Positions 37,224 through 44,661 of a stretch of 64,000 bases of DNA are shown here, in pieces (position 1 is the first letter of the stretch; each line of letters starts with the position of its first letter). Where the stretch lies: the NCBI GenBank assembly GCA_009379845.1, contig WHSZ01000004.1, forward strand, positions 62,001 to 126,000, read 5' to 3'. The notes beneath the pieces were generated by a model, which did no database searches, had not been told where the DNA came from, and worked only from the letters and a program-made list of their open reading frames with translations. The position numbers and the translations under genes were made by a program. The stretch is from Pseudonocardiaceae bacterium (lineage in GTDB: Bacteria; Actinomycetota; Actinomycetes; Mycobacteriales; Pseudonocardiaceae).

Positions 37224-38075
37224 ATGGCGGCGACGGATGCGGCGAACCAGGACCTGGTGGTTCCTGGCCCTGGTTCGCTGCATTGGCGCTTCGCGGGCGA
37301 CAACGGCATCTACGTGATGCTGGTGCGGGCCGGTCTGCTGCAGCTGATGCTGCCCGACCTCGGCCGCGGCGTGCAGGATCACTCGGACTTCTTCAACGAG
37401 CCGTGGGAGCGGGTGTTCCGCTCGGTGCCGCAGATCCAGGGCGTCACGTTCGACTGGCCGAATGGTCCGGGGACGGCCAAGACGATCCGGGAGTACCACA
37501 CCAGCATCAAAGGAGCGCACCCGGACGGCAGCCGGTACCACGCGCTGGACCCGGAAACCTACTACTGGGCGCACGCCACCATCTTCGACGCGGCGCTGCA
37601 GTTCACCGACCAGTTCCTCGGTGCGCTCACCGAGCGGGACAAGGAGATCTTCTACGCGGAATCCCGTGACGTGTTTCGCGCCTACGGGGTTAGTGAACGC
37701 GTCATGCCTGCCGATTACGCCGGCTTCCGGGAGTACTTCGACGGGGTGTGCGCCGAGCGGCTCGAGCTCACGCCCACCGCGAAAGCACTGGTCGATATGG
37801 GGGCGGAGCCGCCGGAGCGGTTCCCGCTGGTTCCCGATCCGGTCTACAAGGTGTTGCGTAAGCCGAGCGGGAAGGTGCTCTGGTGGCTCGCGGTCGGCAC
37901 CTTGCCGCCGGTGGTCCGGGACAAGATCGGCGCCAGCTGGACTGACCGGGACGAGCGCTGGTACGGCCGGATGCGGCTGGCCGTCCGCCGCCTTTGGCCG
38001 ATACTGCCGAAGAAGGCCCGCTACAGCCCGCGGGCCCGCGCGGGGTTCGCCCGCGCCGGTGTTGGCCCCACCTAG
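37224..38075 (+). CDS. DUF2236 / MpaB-like oxygenase family protein
   Basis: Predicted heme-binding protein of the DUF2236 family, which includes MpaB and the latex-clearing oxygenase fold (283 aa). Family-like features are GSLHWRFAGDN near the N-terminus, RVFRSVPQIQGVTFDWP, an internal His-containing DPETYYWAHATIFDAAL, and an acidic segment FRAYGVSERVMPADYAGFREYF. No signal peptide. I chose ATG 37224 because GGGAG lies five bases upstream, rather than GTG 37218. Function in vivo is unknown for actinobacterial members. A TetR regulator gene follows within 26 bp. Confidence 0.7.
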   Translation: MAATDAANQDLVVPGPGSLHWRFAGDNGIYVMLVRAGLLQLMLPDLGRGVQDHSDFFNEPWERVFRSVPQIQGVTFDWPNGPGTAKTIREYHTSIKGAHPDGSRYHALDPETYYWAHATIFDAALQFTDQFLGALTERDKEIFYAESRDVFRAYGVSERVMPADYAGFREYFDGVCAERLELTPTAKALVDMGAEPPERFPLVPDPVYKVLRKPSGKVLWWLAVGTLPPVVRDKIGASWTDRDERWYGRMRLAVRRLWPILPKKARYSPRARAGFARAGVGPT

Positions 38076-38100
38076 CCGTGACGTTGTTAGCCTCGATCTC

Positions 38101-38730
38101 GTGACCACGCCCGAAGCCAGCAGCCTGCTCGAACTGGTACTGGCCAGCGGGCAGCGCACCGATTCGGTGGCCGAGGGCGTGCTGGATGCCGCGCTGGAAG
38201 AGTTCCTCGACTACGGGTTGCGGCGGACCAATGTGGACATGGTGGCCCGTCGCGCCGGGGTTTCCCGCGCCACCCTGTACCGCCGCTTCGACAACAAGGA
38301 CGCGCTGGTGCAGGCGGTGCTGGTTCGGGAGTGCCGGCGGTTCTTCACCAGCATCGTCGAGGTAGTCGGGCCACTGCCGACCGTGGAAGACCGCCTCGTC
38401 GAGGGGTTCGTGGTCGGCGTTCGCTACGCGCGTGCGGATCGGCTGCTCACCCGGCTGCTGGCAAGTGATCCGGAAGCCCTGCTTCCTTACCTGACCGTGA
38501 ACGGCGAGCTGGTCGTCGCGGTGGCCCGCGATTTCCTGGTGTGGCAGGGAAATCAGCTACCGGGCGGGGTATCATCGGTGGGTGGCCGGACCCCGGAAGG
38601 GGTCGCGGAGTTGTTCGTCCGGCTGGCCATCTCCTTCACGCTCACACCGCAGAGCAGTATCCCGCTGGAAAACGATGCTCAGGTGCGCGCGTTCGCCAGG
38701 GATTACCTGGCGCCGCTGCTGCGGGAGTGA
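38101..38730 (+). CDS. TetR family transcriptional regulator
   Basis: DNA-binding repressor of 209 aa. The N-terminal HTH reads AALEEFLDYGLRRTNVDMVARRAGVSRATLYRRF (residues about 29-62, quoted in part), the TetR pattern. The C-terminal helical domain (about 75-209) would bind a ligand I cannot name. GTG start 26 bp after the MpaB-like gene suggests co-transcription and control of that gene, of the decarboxylase gene downstream, or of both. Confidence 0.9.
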   Translation: MTTPEASSLLELVLASGQRTDSVAEGVLDAALEEFLDYGLRRTNVDMVARRAGVSRATLYRRFDNKDALVQAVLVRECRRFFTSIVEVVGPLPTVEDRLVEGFVVGVRYARADRLLTRLLASDPEALLPYLTVNGELVVAVARDFLVWQGNQLPGGVSSVGGRTPEGVAELFVRLAISFTLTPQSSIPLENDAQVRAFARDYLAPLLRE

Positions 38731-38843
38731 CCGGTGTAGCGAAGGATCCACAAACCCAGAGAGTGGCTGCACGCGTCTGGCTAGTCGTGCCCGTCGGCGG
38801 GCTGGCGGCCCGCGCCTGCCGGTTTCCTTAGTAATCTAACCGG

Positions 38844-40286
38844 ATGGGCCAGCACATGACGCCGGAAGAGTTTCGCAAGTACGGCAAGCAGGTCGTCGAC
38901 TGGGTTGCCGACTACCTCAGCACGATCGAGTGGTATCCGGTTCGCTCGCAATCCCAGCCGGGCGAGGTCCGTGCTGCGTTGCCGGCGCATCCGCCAGAGC
39001 ACGGCGAGCCATTCGAGCGGGTACTCGCCGATCTGGAGAACACGATCCTGCCGGGCGTCACACACTGGCAGCACCCCAGTTTCTTCGCGTACTTCCCGGC
39101 CAACACGAGTGGTCCAGGCATCCTCGGCGATCTACTGTCGGCAGGGCTCGGTGTTCAGGGCATGGTCTGGGCGACCAGTCCCGCGTGCACCGAACTGGAA
39201 ACGCTCGTCGTCGACTGGCTCGCCGAACTGCTCGGGCTGCCCGACCATTTCCGCACGGACGCACGCGGCGGCGGGGTCATCCAGGATTCGGCGTCCAGCG
39301 CGAGCCTGGTCGCCGTGCTTGCCGCGTTGCAGCGTGCCAGTGGAGGGAAGGTTCGTGCCGATGGCGTCGCCGGCCGCTATCCGGTTTACGTCTCCTCGCA
39401 GACCCACTCGGCGCTGGAGAAGGCGGCTCGGATCGCCGGTATCGGCGCGAACAACGTGCGGGTGGTCGACGTGGAGCCGGGGACGTTGACGATGGATCCG
39501 GCGCACCTCGAACGGCTGGTCGCCGAGGACGTCGCCGCGGGTGCGGTGCCGGCGCTGGTGTGTGCCACGGTCGGAACCACGTCGACCACCGCCGTCGATC
39601 CGGTGGCCCGCATCGGCGAGATCTGCCGCGCGCACGGCATCTGGCTGCACGTGGACGCCGCGTACGCCGGGGTGGCGGCGGTGTGCCCGGAGCTACGTTG
39701 GCTCAACGACGGTGTCGCTGAGTATGCCGATTCCTATGCCACGAACCCGCACAAATGGCTGCTCACCAACTTCGACTGCGACGTGTTGTGGCTGGCCGAT
39801 CGCGCGCCGATGATCGACGCGCTGTCGATCCTGCCGGAGTTCCTCCGGAATTCGGCTTCGGAATCCGGTGATGTGATCGACTACCGGGATTGGCAGGTGC
39901 CACTCGGCCGGCGGTTCCGGGCGCTGAAGCTCTGGTCGGTGATCCGTTGGTATGGGGCGGAAGGGCTGCGCGCGCATATCCGTCGCGGAATCGGGCTCGC
40001 CGAAGAGTTCGCCGTCCTGGTGCGTGCCGACTCCCGCTTCGAACTGCGCGAGCACCACCCATTCGGGCTGGTGTGCTTCCGTCCACTCTGGACTGGCATG
40101 TCCGCCGACGATGCGAACGAGGCGACGTTGGCGATGCTGGAGCGGCTCAACGACTCGGGCGCGCTGTACCTGAGCCACACCAAGGTCGACGGGCAGGTCT
40201 TGTTGCGGATGGCGATCGGAGCACCGAGCACCGAGCGCAGTCACGTGGTCGAAGCCTGGGAGCGAATTCGCGCTCAGCTGCCTTAG
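38844..40286 (+). CDS. Aromatic-L-amino-acid decarboxylase-like PLP enzyme
   Basis: Group II PLP-dependent decarboxylase (480 aa) that would convert an aromatic amino acid such as tryptophan, tyrosine or DOPA to its amine. Family signature HWQHPSFFAYFPA opens the active site; the PLP lysine is K304 in NPHKWLLTNFDCD; HVDAAYAGVA gives the Asp that binds the pyridine nitrogen. The length matches eukaryotic-type AADC. ATG start 113 bp downstream of the TetR gene. The amine's use is unknown; a monooxygenase or amide-forming partner is not adjacent. Confidence 0.9.
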   Translation: MGQHMTPEEFRKYGKQVVDWVADYLSTIEWYPVRSQSQPGEVRAALPAHPPEHGEPFERVLADLENTILPGVTHWQHPSFFAYFPANTSGPGILGDLLSAGLGVQGMVWATSPACTELETLVVDWLAELLGLPDHFRTDARGGGVIQDSASSASLVAVLAALQRASGGKVRADGVAGRYPVYVSSQTHSALEKAARIAGIGANNVRVVDVEPGTLTMDPAHLERLVAEDVAAGAVPALVCATVGTTSTTAVDPVARIGEICRAHGIWLHVDAAYAGVAAVCPELRWLNDGVAEYADSYATNPHKWLLTNFDCDVLWLADRAPMIDALSILPEFLRNSASESGDVIDYRDWQVPLGRRFRALKLWSVIRWYGAEGLRAHIRRGIGLAEEFAVLVRADSRFELREHHPFGLVCFRPLWTGMSADDANEATLAMLERLNDSGALYLSHTKVDGQVLLRMAIGAPSTERSHVVEAWERIRAQLP

Positions 40287-40319
40287 TCACACCGCCCTTG
40301 GGACCCCCGCTTCCGGTCG

Positions 40320-40346
40320 GGTGCTCGGCCGGCGCGGCCGAGCACC
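40320..40346. terminator. Hairpin terminator between convergent genes
   Basis: GGTGCTCGGCC-GGCGC-GGCCGAGCACC is a perfect 11-bp inverted repeat in the 92-bp gap between the convergent decarboxylase and HNH genes. It is suited to end both transcripts. No T-tract. Confidence 0.7.
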
Positions 40347-40378
40347 AATTCGTCGCCGTACCTCGGCGCGGTCTGCGG

Positions 40379-41644
40379 TTAGTTGGTGTCCTGGAATGCT
40401 AGTTGGGTGTGGATGGCGTTTCGTCTGGGTTTTCGTTCGGGGTCGAGGATGGCGGGTGGCAGGAATTCGGGGTGCCCGTCGGGTGCCATGCGGATTTCCC
40501 AGTGGCTGTTGTGGATTAACGCGTGGTGGGCTCGGCATAACAGGCACATGTTCCGCAACGTGGTTGTCCCGCCGTGTTGCCAGAGGATGAGGTGGTGGGC
40601 TTCGGCCCAGCGGGCGGGGGTGCTGCACCCCGGGAAGGCGCACCCACCGTCGCGGGCTTCGAGGGCGCGGCGGAGTGCGCGGGGTGCGGTGCGGTGTGCC
40701 CGCCCCACGTCGAGGGGGAGGGAGTCGCCGGTGAGGGTGACCGGGATGATCTCGGCGCAGCACGCGAGCCGGCGGATCTCGGCCACCGGGATCGGCGCGT
40801 GCCCGTTCAGGGTGGCAGCACCGGTGCCGGTGCGCAGCGCGTCCCAGGAGAGGGTCACGGTCATGCGGGCTTGTTCCCCGGCTTCGGTCGGGAGGGTGCC
40901 GCTGCGCAGCGCGGCGGCGAGGAGGTCGGCGAACGCGTCGCCCTCGCGTTCGACCAGGGTGCGGGTGTCTGGCCCGTTCTCGTCGGCCGGGCGGGGTTTG
41001 GATAGTGGGCTCAATCCCGCATCCAGCAGCGCCGCCGACTCGGCGTCCAGATCGAAGCTACCGACCACCCGCCCGTTCGCCCGGGTGGTGCGGCGCAGCA
41101 GGTTGCGCGGCGCGCCGGGTTCACCGTCGCGGGGCCGGGCCCCGTCGGGGTCGAGGTGCGCCAGCAGCCGCTGCCCCGCCTGCGCCACCGCGTGCGGTGG
41201 GGCGGTGCGCGCCAGCTCCACCAGCACCCGCTCGGCGTGCTCGCGGTCGTCCGCGCTGGTGGAGTCGGGGAGGGTGGTGAGGGCTTTGTGGATTTCGGTG
41301 ATGTGTTCCGGCCCGATCGCCCCCTCGCCCGCCGCGTCCCCGGTGCGCGTTAGGGGTGCGGGGATGTCCGCGCCGGTGATCGTGCGGGAGGGCACCAATG
41401 AGGTGGCGTGGGCGAGGCGTTGGCGGGCCTCACCGCGCCCGAGGTTGAGGGTGTCCTGCAGCATCGACGACACGGTGCCGTAACCGGCGGTGGCGCCGCG
41501 GGCCACACATTCCGCCAACACGCGCAGTTTCTGCAGGTGCAACTGCCGCGACTGCACTTCGAGTTCTTGCAGGAGACGGGGTAGGTCCGCGTCCGCGAGC
41601 CGCGCCACCTCGGCGCACTCCAGGATCGGAACAGAACTGGTCAT
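40379..41644 (-). CDS. DUF222 domain / HNH endonuclease (13E12-repeat family)
   Basis: Protein of 421 aa with an N-terminal DUF222 region (about 1-280) and a C-terminal HNH nuclease domain. The latter reads CAFPGCSTPARWAEAHHLILWQHGG followed by MCLLCRAHHALIH: paired CxxxxC zinc ligands around the catalytic HH, seen in the last 110 residues. The family is the mycobacterial 13E12 REP family, present in many near-identical copies per actinobacterial genome and thought to be mobile or host-tied. Start ATG 41644; the frame is open to 41869 without coding character. It is followed upstream by a repeat-rich non-coding stretch. Confidence 0.88.
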   Translation of the reverse strand: MTSSVPILECAEVARLADADLPRLLQELEVQSRQLHLQKLRVLAECVARGATAGYGTVSSMLQDTLNLGRGEARQRLAHATSLVPSRTITGADIPAPLTRTGDAAGEGAIGPEHITEIHKALTTLPDSTSADDREHAERVLVELARTAPPHAVAQAGQRLLAHLDPDGARPRDGEPGAPRNLLRRTTRANGRVVGSFDLDAESAALLDAGLSPLSKPRPADENGPDTRTLVEREGDAFADLLAAALRSGTLPTEAGEQARMTVTLSWDALRTGTGAATLNGHAPIPVAEIRRLACCAEIIPVTLTGDSLPLDVGRAHRTAPRALRRALEARDGGCAFPGCSTPARWAEAHHLILWQHGGTTTLRNMCLLCRAHHALIHNSHWEIRMAPDGHPEFLPPAILDPERKPRRNAIHTQLAFQDTN

Positions 41645-41710
41645 ACCCTTGACATTAGCCAGCACCCCCGACAAAAACCGAACACACCAGCGACACCCGT
41701 CGATGTTTCT

Positions 41711-41735
41711 AGGGATGAATGGGCCATTCATCCCT
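41711..41735. repeat. 25-bp perfect palindrome upstream of the HNH gene
   Basis: AGGGATGAATGG-G-CCATTCATCCCT: two 12-bp arms around one base. It lies 67 bp upstream of the HNH gene start. Palindromes of this kind recur as short interspersed repeats in Pseudonocardiaceae genomes; only one copy is seen in this window. Confidence 0.8.
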
Positions 41736-41814
41736 ACGCTCGGGGGGCCGACTGAAGAAAGTGTTGTGGCGCGGGAAAAGGCGGGCCGGGTTCGGTGTGG
41801 TGCGGGCAAATGAT

Positions 41815-41837
41815 CGGGCAGGCCCTGCGCCTGCCCG
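41815..41837. repeat. Hairpin, repeat copy A
   Basis: CGGGCAGGC-CCTGC-GCCTGCCCG, a perfect 9-bp stem with a 5-base loop, heads the first of two related non-coding copies. Confidence 0.7.
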
Positions 41838-42004
41838 CTCCTGCCCGAATAGGGGCCGCCGAGGCTCACCGGTCAACGGGTGACGCGCAGCGTCATCGCG
41901 ACAGCGACGCCGAAAGGCGCGCCCTTGACCGGTGCGAAGCGGCCCCACACACTCCCGCGCCACCCCGAACCACTACCTACGGGCGGCACCGTCGAACTAC
42001 CGGA

Positions 42005-42192
42005 GTGTGGGGTGCGCGGAAACTTGATGCGGGCAGGCCGCCGTGCCTGCCCGCGAAACGGCCCGCGATGATGTCGCCGAGGCTCGGGAGTCCACGGGCT
42101 GCTCCGCCCCCGGCGGGGTCGTCGCGCAGCGACGCCGACAGGCGCCCTGGACACCCGAGAAGCGACACCATTAACCTCCGCGCACCCCACAC
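42005..42192. repeat. 16-bp inverted repeat enclosing 156 bp (copy B)
   Basis: GTGTGGGGTGCGCGGA at 42005-42020 is the exact reverse complement of TCCGCGCACCCCACAC at 42177-42192. The enclosed 156 bp holds the hairpin GCGGGCAGGC...GCCTGCCCGC (42029-42054). The layout recalls a miniature inverted-repeat element, but no flanking target duplication is obvious. Confidence 0.7.
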
Positions 42193-42225
42193 CCCCACGC
42201 AGGGCCGCAGCCCCGCACCCCGGTT

Positions 42226-42825
42226 TCAACTGAGCCGCTGATACGGGTTGTGCGTCACGCCGGGGCGGCGCGGCCGCATGATCAGCGCCGCGATGTAGTA
42301 GGTACACGGTCGCCGCCCGTGATTCGCGTAGCCGTGCGGCACGTCTGCCGCGAAATACACCGAATCGCCAGCAGTCAACTCAAAGGTGCGATCATCGACG
42401 GTCAGCCGCAGGCTACCGCTGTGCACGACAACGTATTCGTGCGATCCCGCTGCGTACGCCGGGAACGTTCCGGCGTCGCAACCTGGCGGTAGCGTGGTCC
42501 GCACCCATTCGAAGTTCACGCCAGGTACGACAGGAGACAGCACGGTGCGGGTCCAACCATCGGGCTCATGCATAGTGTCCTGCTCGGCGGCGCGCCGCAC
42601 GATGACGCGTTCGTTATCCGGATCCGCGAGCAACGAGGTGAGACGCACCTGCAATCCCTCGGCGATGCGAGCCAAGACCACCACGGTCGGCGCCTTACCG
42701 CCACGCTCCACAGAGGACAACATGCTGACGCTTACCGAGGAATACTCGGCCAGCTCGCTCAACGTCAGGCCGCGCTCCGTACGTGCCGCCTGGATTCGGG
42801 CGCCTAATTGCTCGAGGTCAAGCAC
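42226..42825 (-). CDS. XRE-family regulator with C-terminal cupin
   Basis: Transcription factor of 199 aa: HTH_3 domain (about 8-62; RTERGLTLSELAEYSSVSVSMLSSVERG) joined to a cupin domain (about 110-185; GSHEYVVVHSGSLRLTVDD, GDSVYFAADVPHGYAN). The His residues of the cupin could hold a metal. XRE-cupin regulators commonly sense small metabolites and control adjacent transport or detoxification genes. It is divergent from the acetyltransferase-MFS pair with a 48-bp promoter gap, so those are its likely targets. Confidence 0.88.
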   Translation of the reverse strand: MLDLEQLGARIQAARTERGLTLSELAEYSSVSVSMLSSVERGGKAPTVVVLARIAEGLQVRLTSLLADPDNERVIVRRAAEQDTMHEPDGWTRTVLSPVVPGVNFEWVRTTLPPGCDAGTFPAYAAGSHEYVVVHSGSLRLTVDDRTFELTAGDSVYFAADVPHGYANHGRRPCTYYIAALIMRPRRPGVTHNPYQRLS

Positions 42826-42873
42826 TTCGCTATGATAACAGCCGGGTTCACTATAGAGAAAGATTGATCGCCG

Positions 42874-43377
42874 GTGCCTGCTGACGTTCGTCCCGCGGAA
42901 TCATTAGATCTCGCTGCGGTGGAACGGATTTACCTGCACTACGTGCACACCGGTGTGGCCACGTTCGAGCTGTCGGCGCCTGATGAGCGGGAGTGGCGGC
43001 GGCGTTTCGACACCATCGCCGAGGTCGGTTTGCCGTTCCTGGTGGCGGAATCCGCTGGCGAGTTCTTGGGCTACGCGTACGCGACACAATGGCGAGCACG
43101 TCCGGCGTACCGGTACACCGTGGAGGAATCGGTGTATGTCGCACCGGGTGCGGCCGGCGCGGGCGTCGGCAGGGCGTTGCTTGACGAGTTGCTACACCGA
43201 TGCGCGAAAGCTGGCGTGCGGGAGGTGATCGCTGTCGTGGTGGACAGTGACGCACAGGCCTCGCTCGCGCTGCACCGGCGGTGCAGATTCGCCGAGGCGG
43301 GGCGGTTGCGCGACGTCGGCTACAAACACGGCCGCTGGCTGGATACCTTGCTGCTGCAACGGAGTCTGGAACCATGA
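42874..43377 (+). CDS. GNAT N-acetyltransferase of the Pat/MddA type
   Basis: Acetyl-CoA-dependent N-acetyltransferase (167 aa) close to phosphinothricin/methionine sulfoximine acetyltransferases. The family opening IYLHYVHTGVATFEL and GYAYATQWRARPAYRYTVEESVYV are present, and the acetyl-CoA loop is GAAGAGVGRALLDELL. In other bacteria these enzymes detoxify glutamate analogues or oxidised methionine. GTG start. Its stop overlaps the start of the MFS gene by four bases, so acetylation and transport are coupled; the divergent XRE-cupin protein probably controls both. Confidence 0.87.
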   Translation: MPADVRPAESLDLAAVERIYLHYVHTGVATFELSAPDEREWRRRFDTIAEVGLPFLVAESAGEFLGYAYATQWRARPAYRYTVEESVYVAPGAAGAGVGRALLDELLHRCAKAGVREVIAVVVDSDAQASLALHRRCRFAEAGRLRDVGYKHGRWLDTLLLQRSLEP

Positions 43378-44618
43378 AACGCCCGTACTACGGCTGGCTC
43401 ATGGTCAGCGGGCTGAGCGCAACGGAACTGGTGTCCTGGGGCGTGTTGATCTACGCGTTCTCCGTGCTCGTCGTGCCGATGAAGGCCGAGCTGGGGTGGT
43501 CGCTCGGGGAGCTGAACGCCGCCTACGCCGCGGGGATCGCGGTGTCCGGCCTGGTGGCGATCCCGGTCGGTCGCTGGTTGCAGGCCAGGGGAGCGCGCGG
43601 ATTGATGACCGCGGGAAGCGTGCTGACCGTCGCGGTACTGCTCGGTTGGTCGCGAGTGGACTCGTTGATCGTATTCTTTGGACTGTTCGTGGTTGCCGGG
43701 CTCGCCATGGCAGCGACACTGTACGAACCCGCGTTCGCGGTGACAGCCGCATGGTTTGCCGCGCGGCGAGCCCGCGCGGTGCTCGTTCTCACCATCTTCG
43801 GCGGGCTGGCAAGCGTGGTGTTCGTGCCGCTCACCGGCTCCCTGATCGGCTGGCTTGGCTGGCGGGACGCGTTGCTGGCGCTGGCGCTGATAACGGGCGT
43901 GATCGGAATCCCGATTCATGGCTTGCTGCTTCGCCGCTGGCCGGCCGATCGCGGCCTTTACCCCGATGGCGCCGCCGGTCCACCCGATGATCGTCTACAA
44001 CGGACGGAGGAAACGTCGGCGCGGCGCTCGGATGTGGTCCGAAGCGGATCCTTCTGGTGGATCACGGTATGCATGGTCGCGGCCACCGCCTCCAGGGTGG
44101 CGATAAGCGTGGTGTTCGTCGCGTATCTCACCGATCGTGGCTACCCACTCGGGCAGGCGACGCTGCTTTCCGGCGCGATCGGGCTGTTCCAGGTGTGCGG
44201 CCGGATCCTGGTGACCTGGCTTTCCCGCTACCTGCCGGAGTACCGGGCGAGCGCGATCCTGTTCGCCACGCAAGGAATCGCGTTCGTCCTTCCATTGTTG
44301 ACGAGCGGGCACGGCACGGCCGCCACACTGTCCATTGTGGTGTGTGTAGTCTTCTTCGGGCTGGGTTTCGGGTTGCCCGAGCTGCTTCGTGGCACGCTGC
44401 TGGCCGAGTACTACGGACCCGCGAACTACGCCAGCATCAATGGAACGCTTGCCATTTTCGTGGTCGGCGCCCGCGCCGGTGGCCCGTTCGTCGCCGGCTT
44501 CGTGGTCACCGTGACGGGCAGCTACCTGCCAGCGTTCCTCGGCGCCACGGTCCTCGCGCTTACGAGCGCCGTGGCACTGGTGATGTCCCGCCGCGCGATG
44601 CTCGCCGAAGCCCTTTAA
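43374..44618 (+). CDS. MFS transporter (OFA/MCT-like)
   Basis: Twelve-helix major facilitator carrier of 414 aa, starting MKRPYYGWLMVSG as in the oxalate:formate/monocarboxylate-type branch. Between helices 6 and 7 is a basic loop (about 195-220). Conserved Gly-rich helices are present throughout (VVAGLAMAATLYEPAF, FGLGFGLPELLRGTLLAEYYG). It is translationally coupled to the Pat-like acetyltransferase, so it may export an acetylated compound or import its precursor. Its end is convergent with fadD36 across a hairpin. Confidence 0.88.
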   Translation: MKRPYYGWLMVSGLSATELVSWGVLIYAFSVLVVPMKAELGWSLGELNAAYAAGIAVSGLVAIPVGRWLQARGARGLMTAGSVLTVAVLLGWSRVDSLIVFFGLFVVAGLAMAATLYEPAFAVTAAWFAARRARAVLVLTIFGGLASVVFVPLTGSLIGWLGWRDALLALALITGVIGIPIHGLLLRRWPADRGLYPDGAAGPPDDRLQRTEETSARRSDVVRSGSFWWITVCMVAATASRVAISVVFVAYLTDRGYPLGQATLLSGAIGLFQVCGRILVTWLSRYLPEYRASAILFATQGIAFVLPLLTSGHGTAATLSIVVCVVFFGLGFGLPELLRGTLLAEYYGPANYASINGTLAIFVVGARAGGPFVAGFVVTVTGSYLPAFLGATVLALTSAVALVMSRRAMLAEAL

Positions 44619-44628
44619 CCCCGGCGTT

Positions 44629-44654
44629 GTGTACCTATACCGCTATGGGTACAC
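44629..44654. terminator. Hairpin between convergent MFS and fadD36 genes
   Basis: GTGTACCTATA-CCGC-TATGGGTACAC forms an 11-bp stem with one T-G pair in the 43-bp gap. It can terminate both transcripts. Confidence 0.65.
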
Positions 44655-44661
44655 CGCGGCG

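Larger units (their letters stand above)
41645..42225. other. Non-coding, repeat-rich stretch
   Basis: 581 bp without a believable gene. Open frames here lack codon bias and ribosome sites. It contains the 25-bp palindrome at 41711-41735, two hairpins built on the same GGGCAGGC/GCCTGCCC arms (41815-41837 and 42029-42054), and a 16-bp inverted repeat pair (42005-42020 and 42177-42192). Blocks GCCGAGGCTC, CGCGCAGCG and GCGACGCCGA recur in the same order in both halves, so the stretch looks like two diverged copies of one element. Confidence 0.75.

Noticed and set aside
37462..38100. N-terminal extension of the TetR regulator
   Set aside because: It overlaps the MpaB-like gene in another frame; the HTH follows the GTG at 38101 directly.
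41709..42241. Several open frames in the repeat-rich gap
   Set aside because: They lack ribosome sites and codon bias, follow the repeat blocks, and have no recognisable domain.
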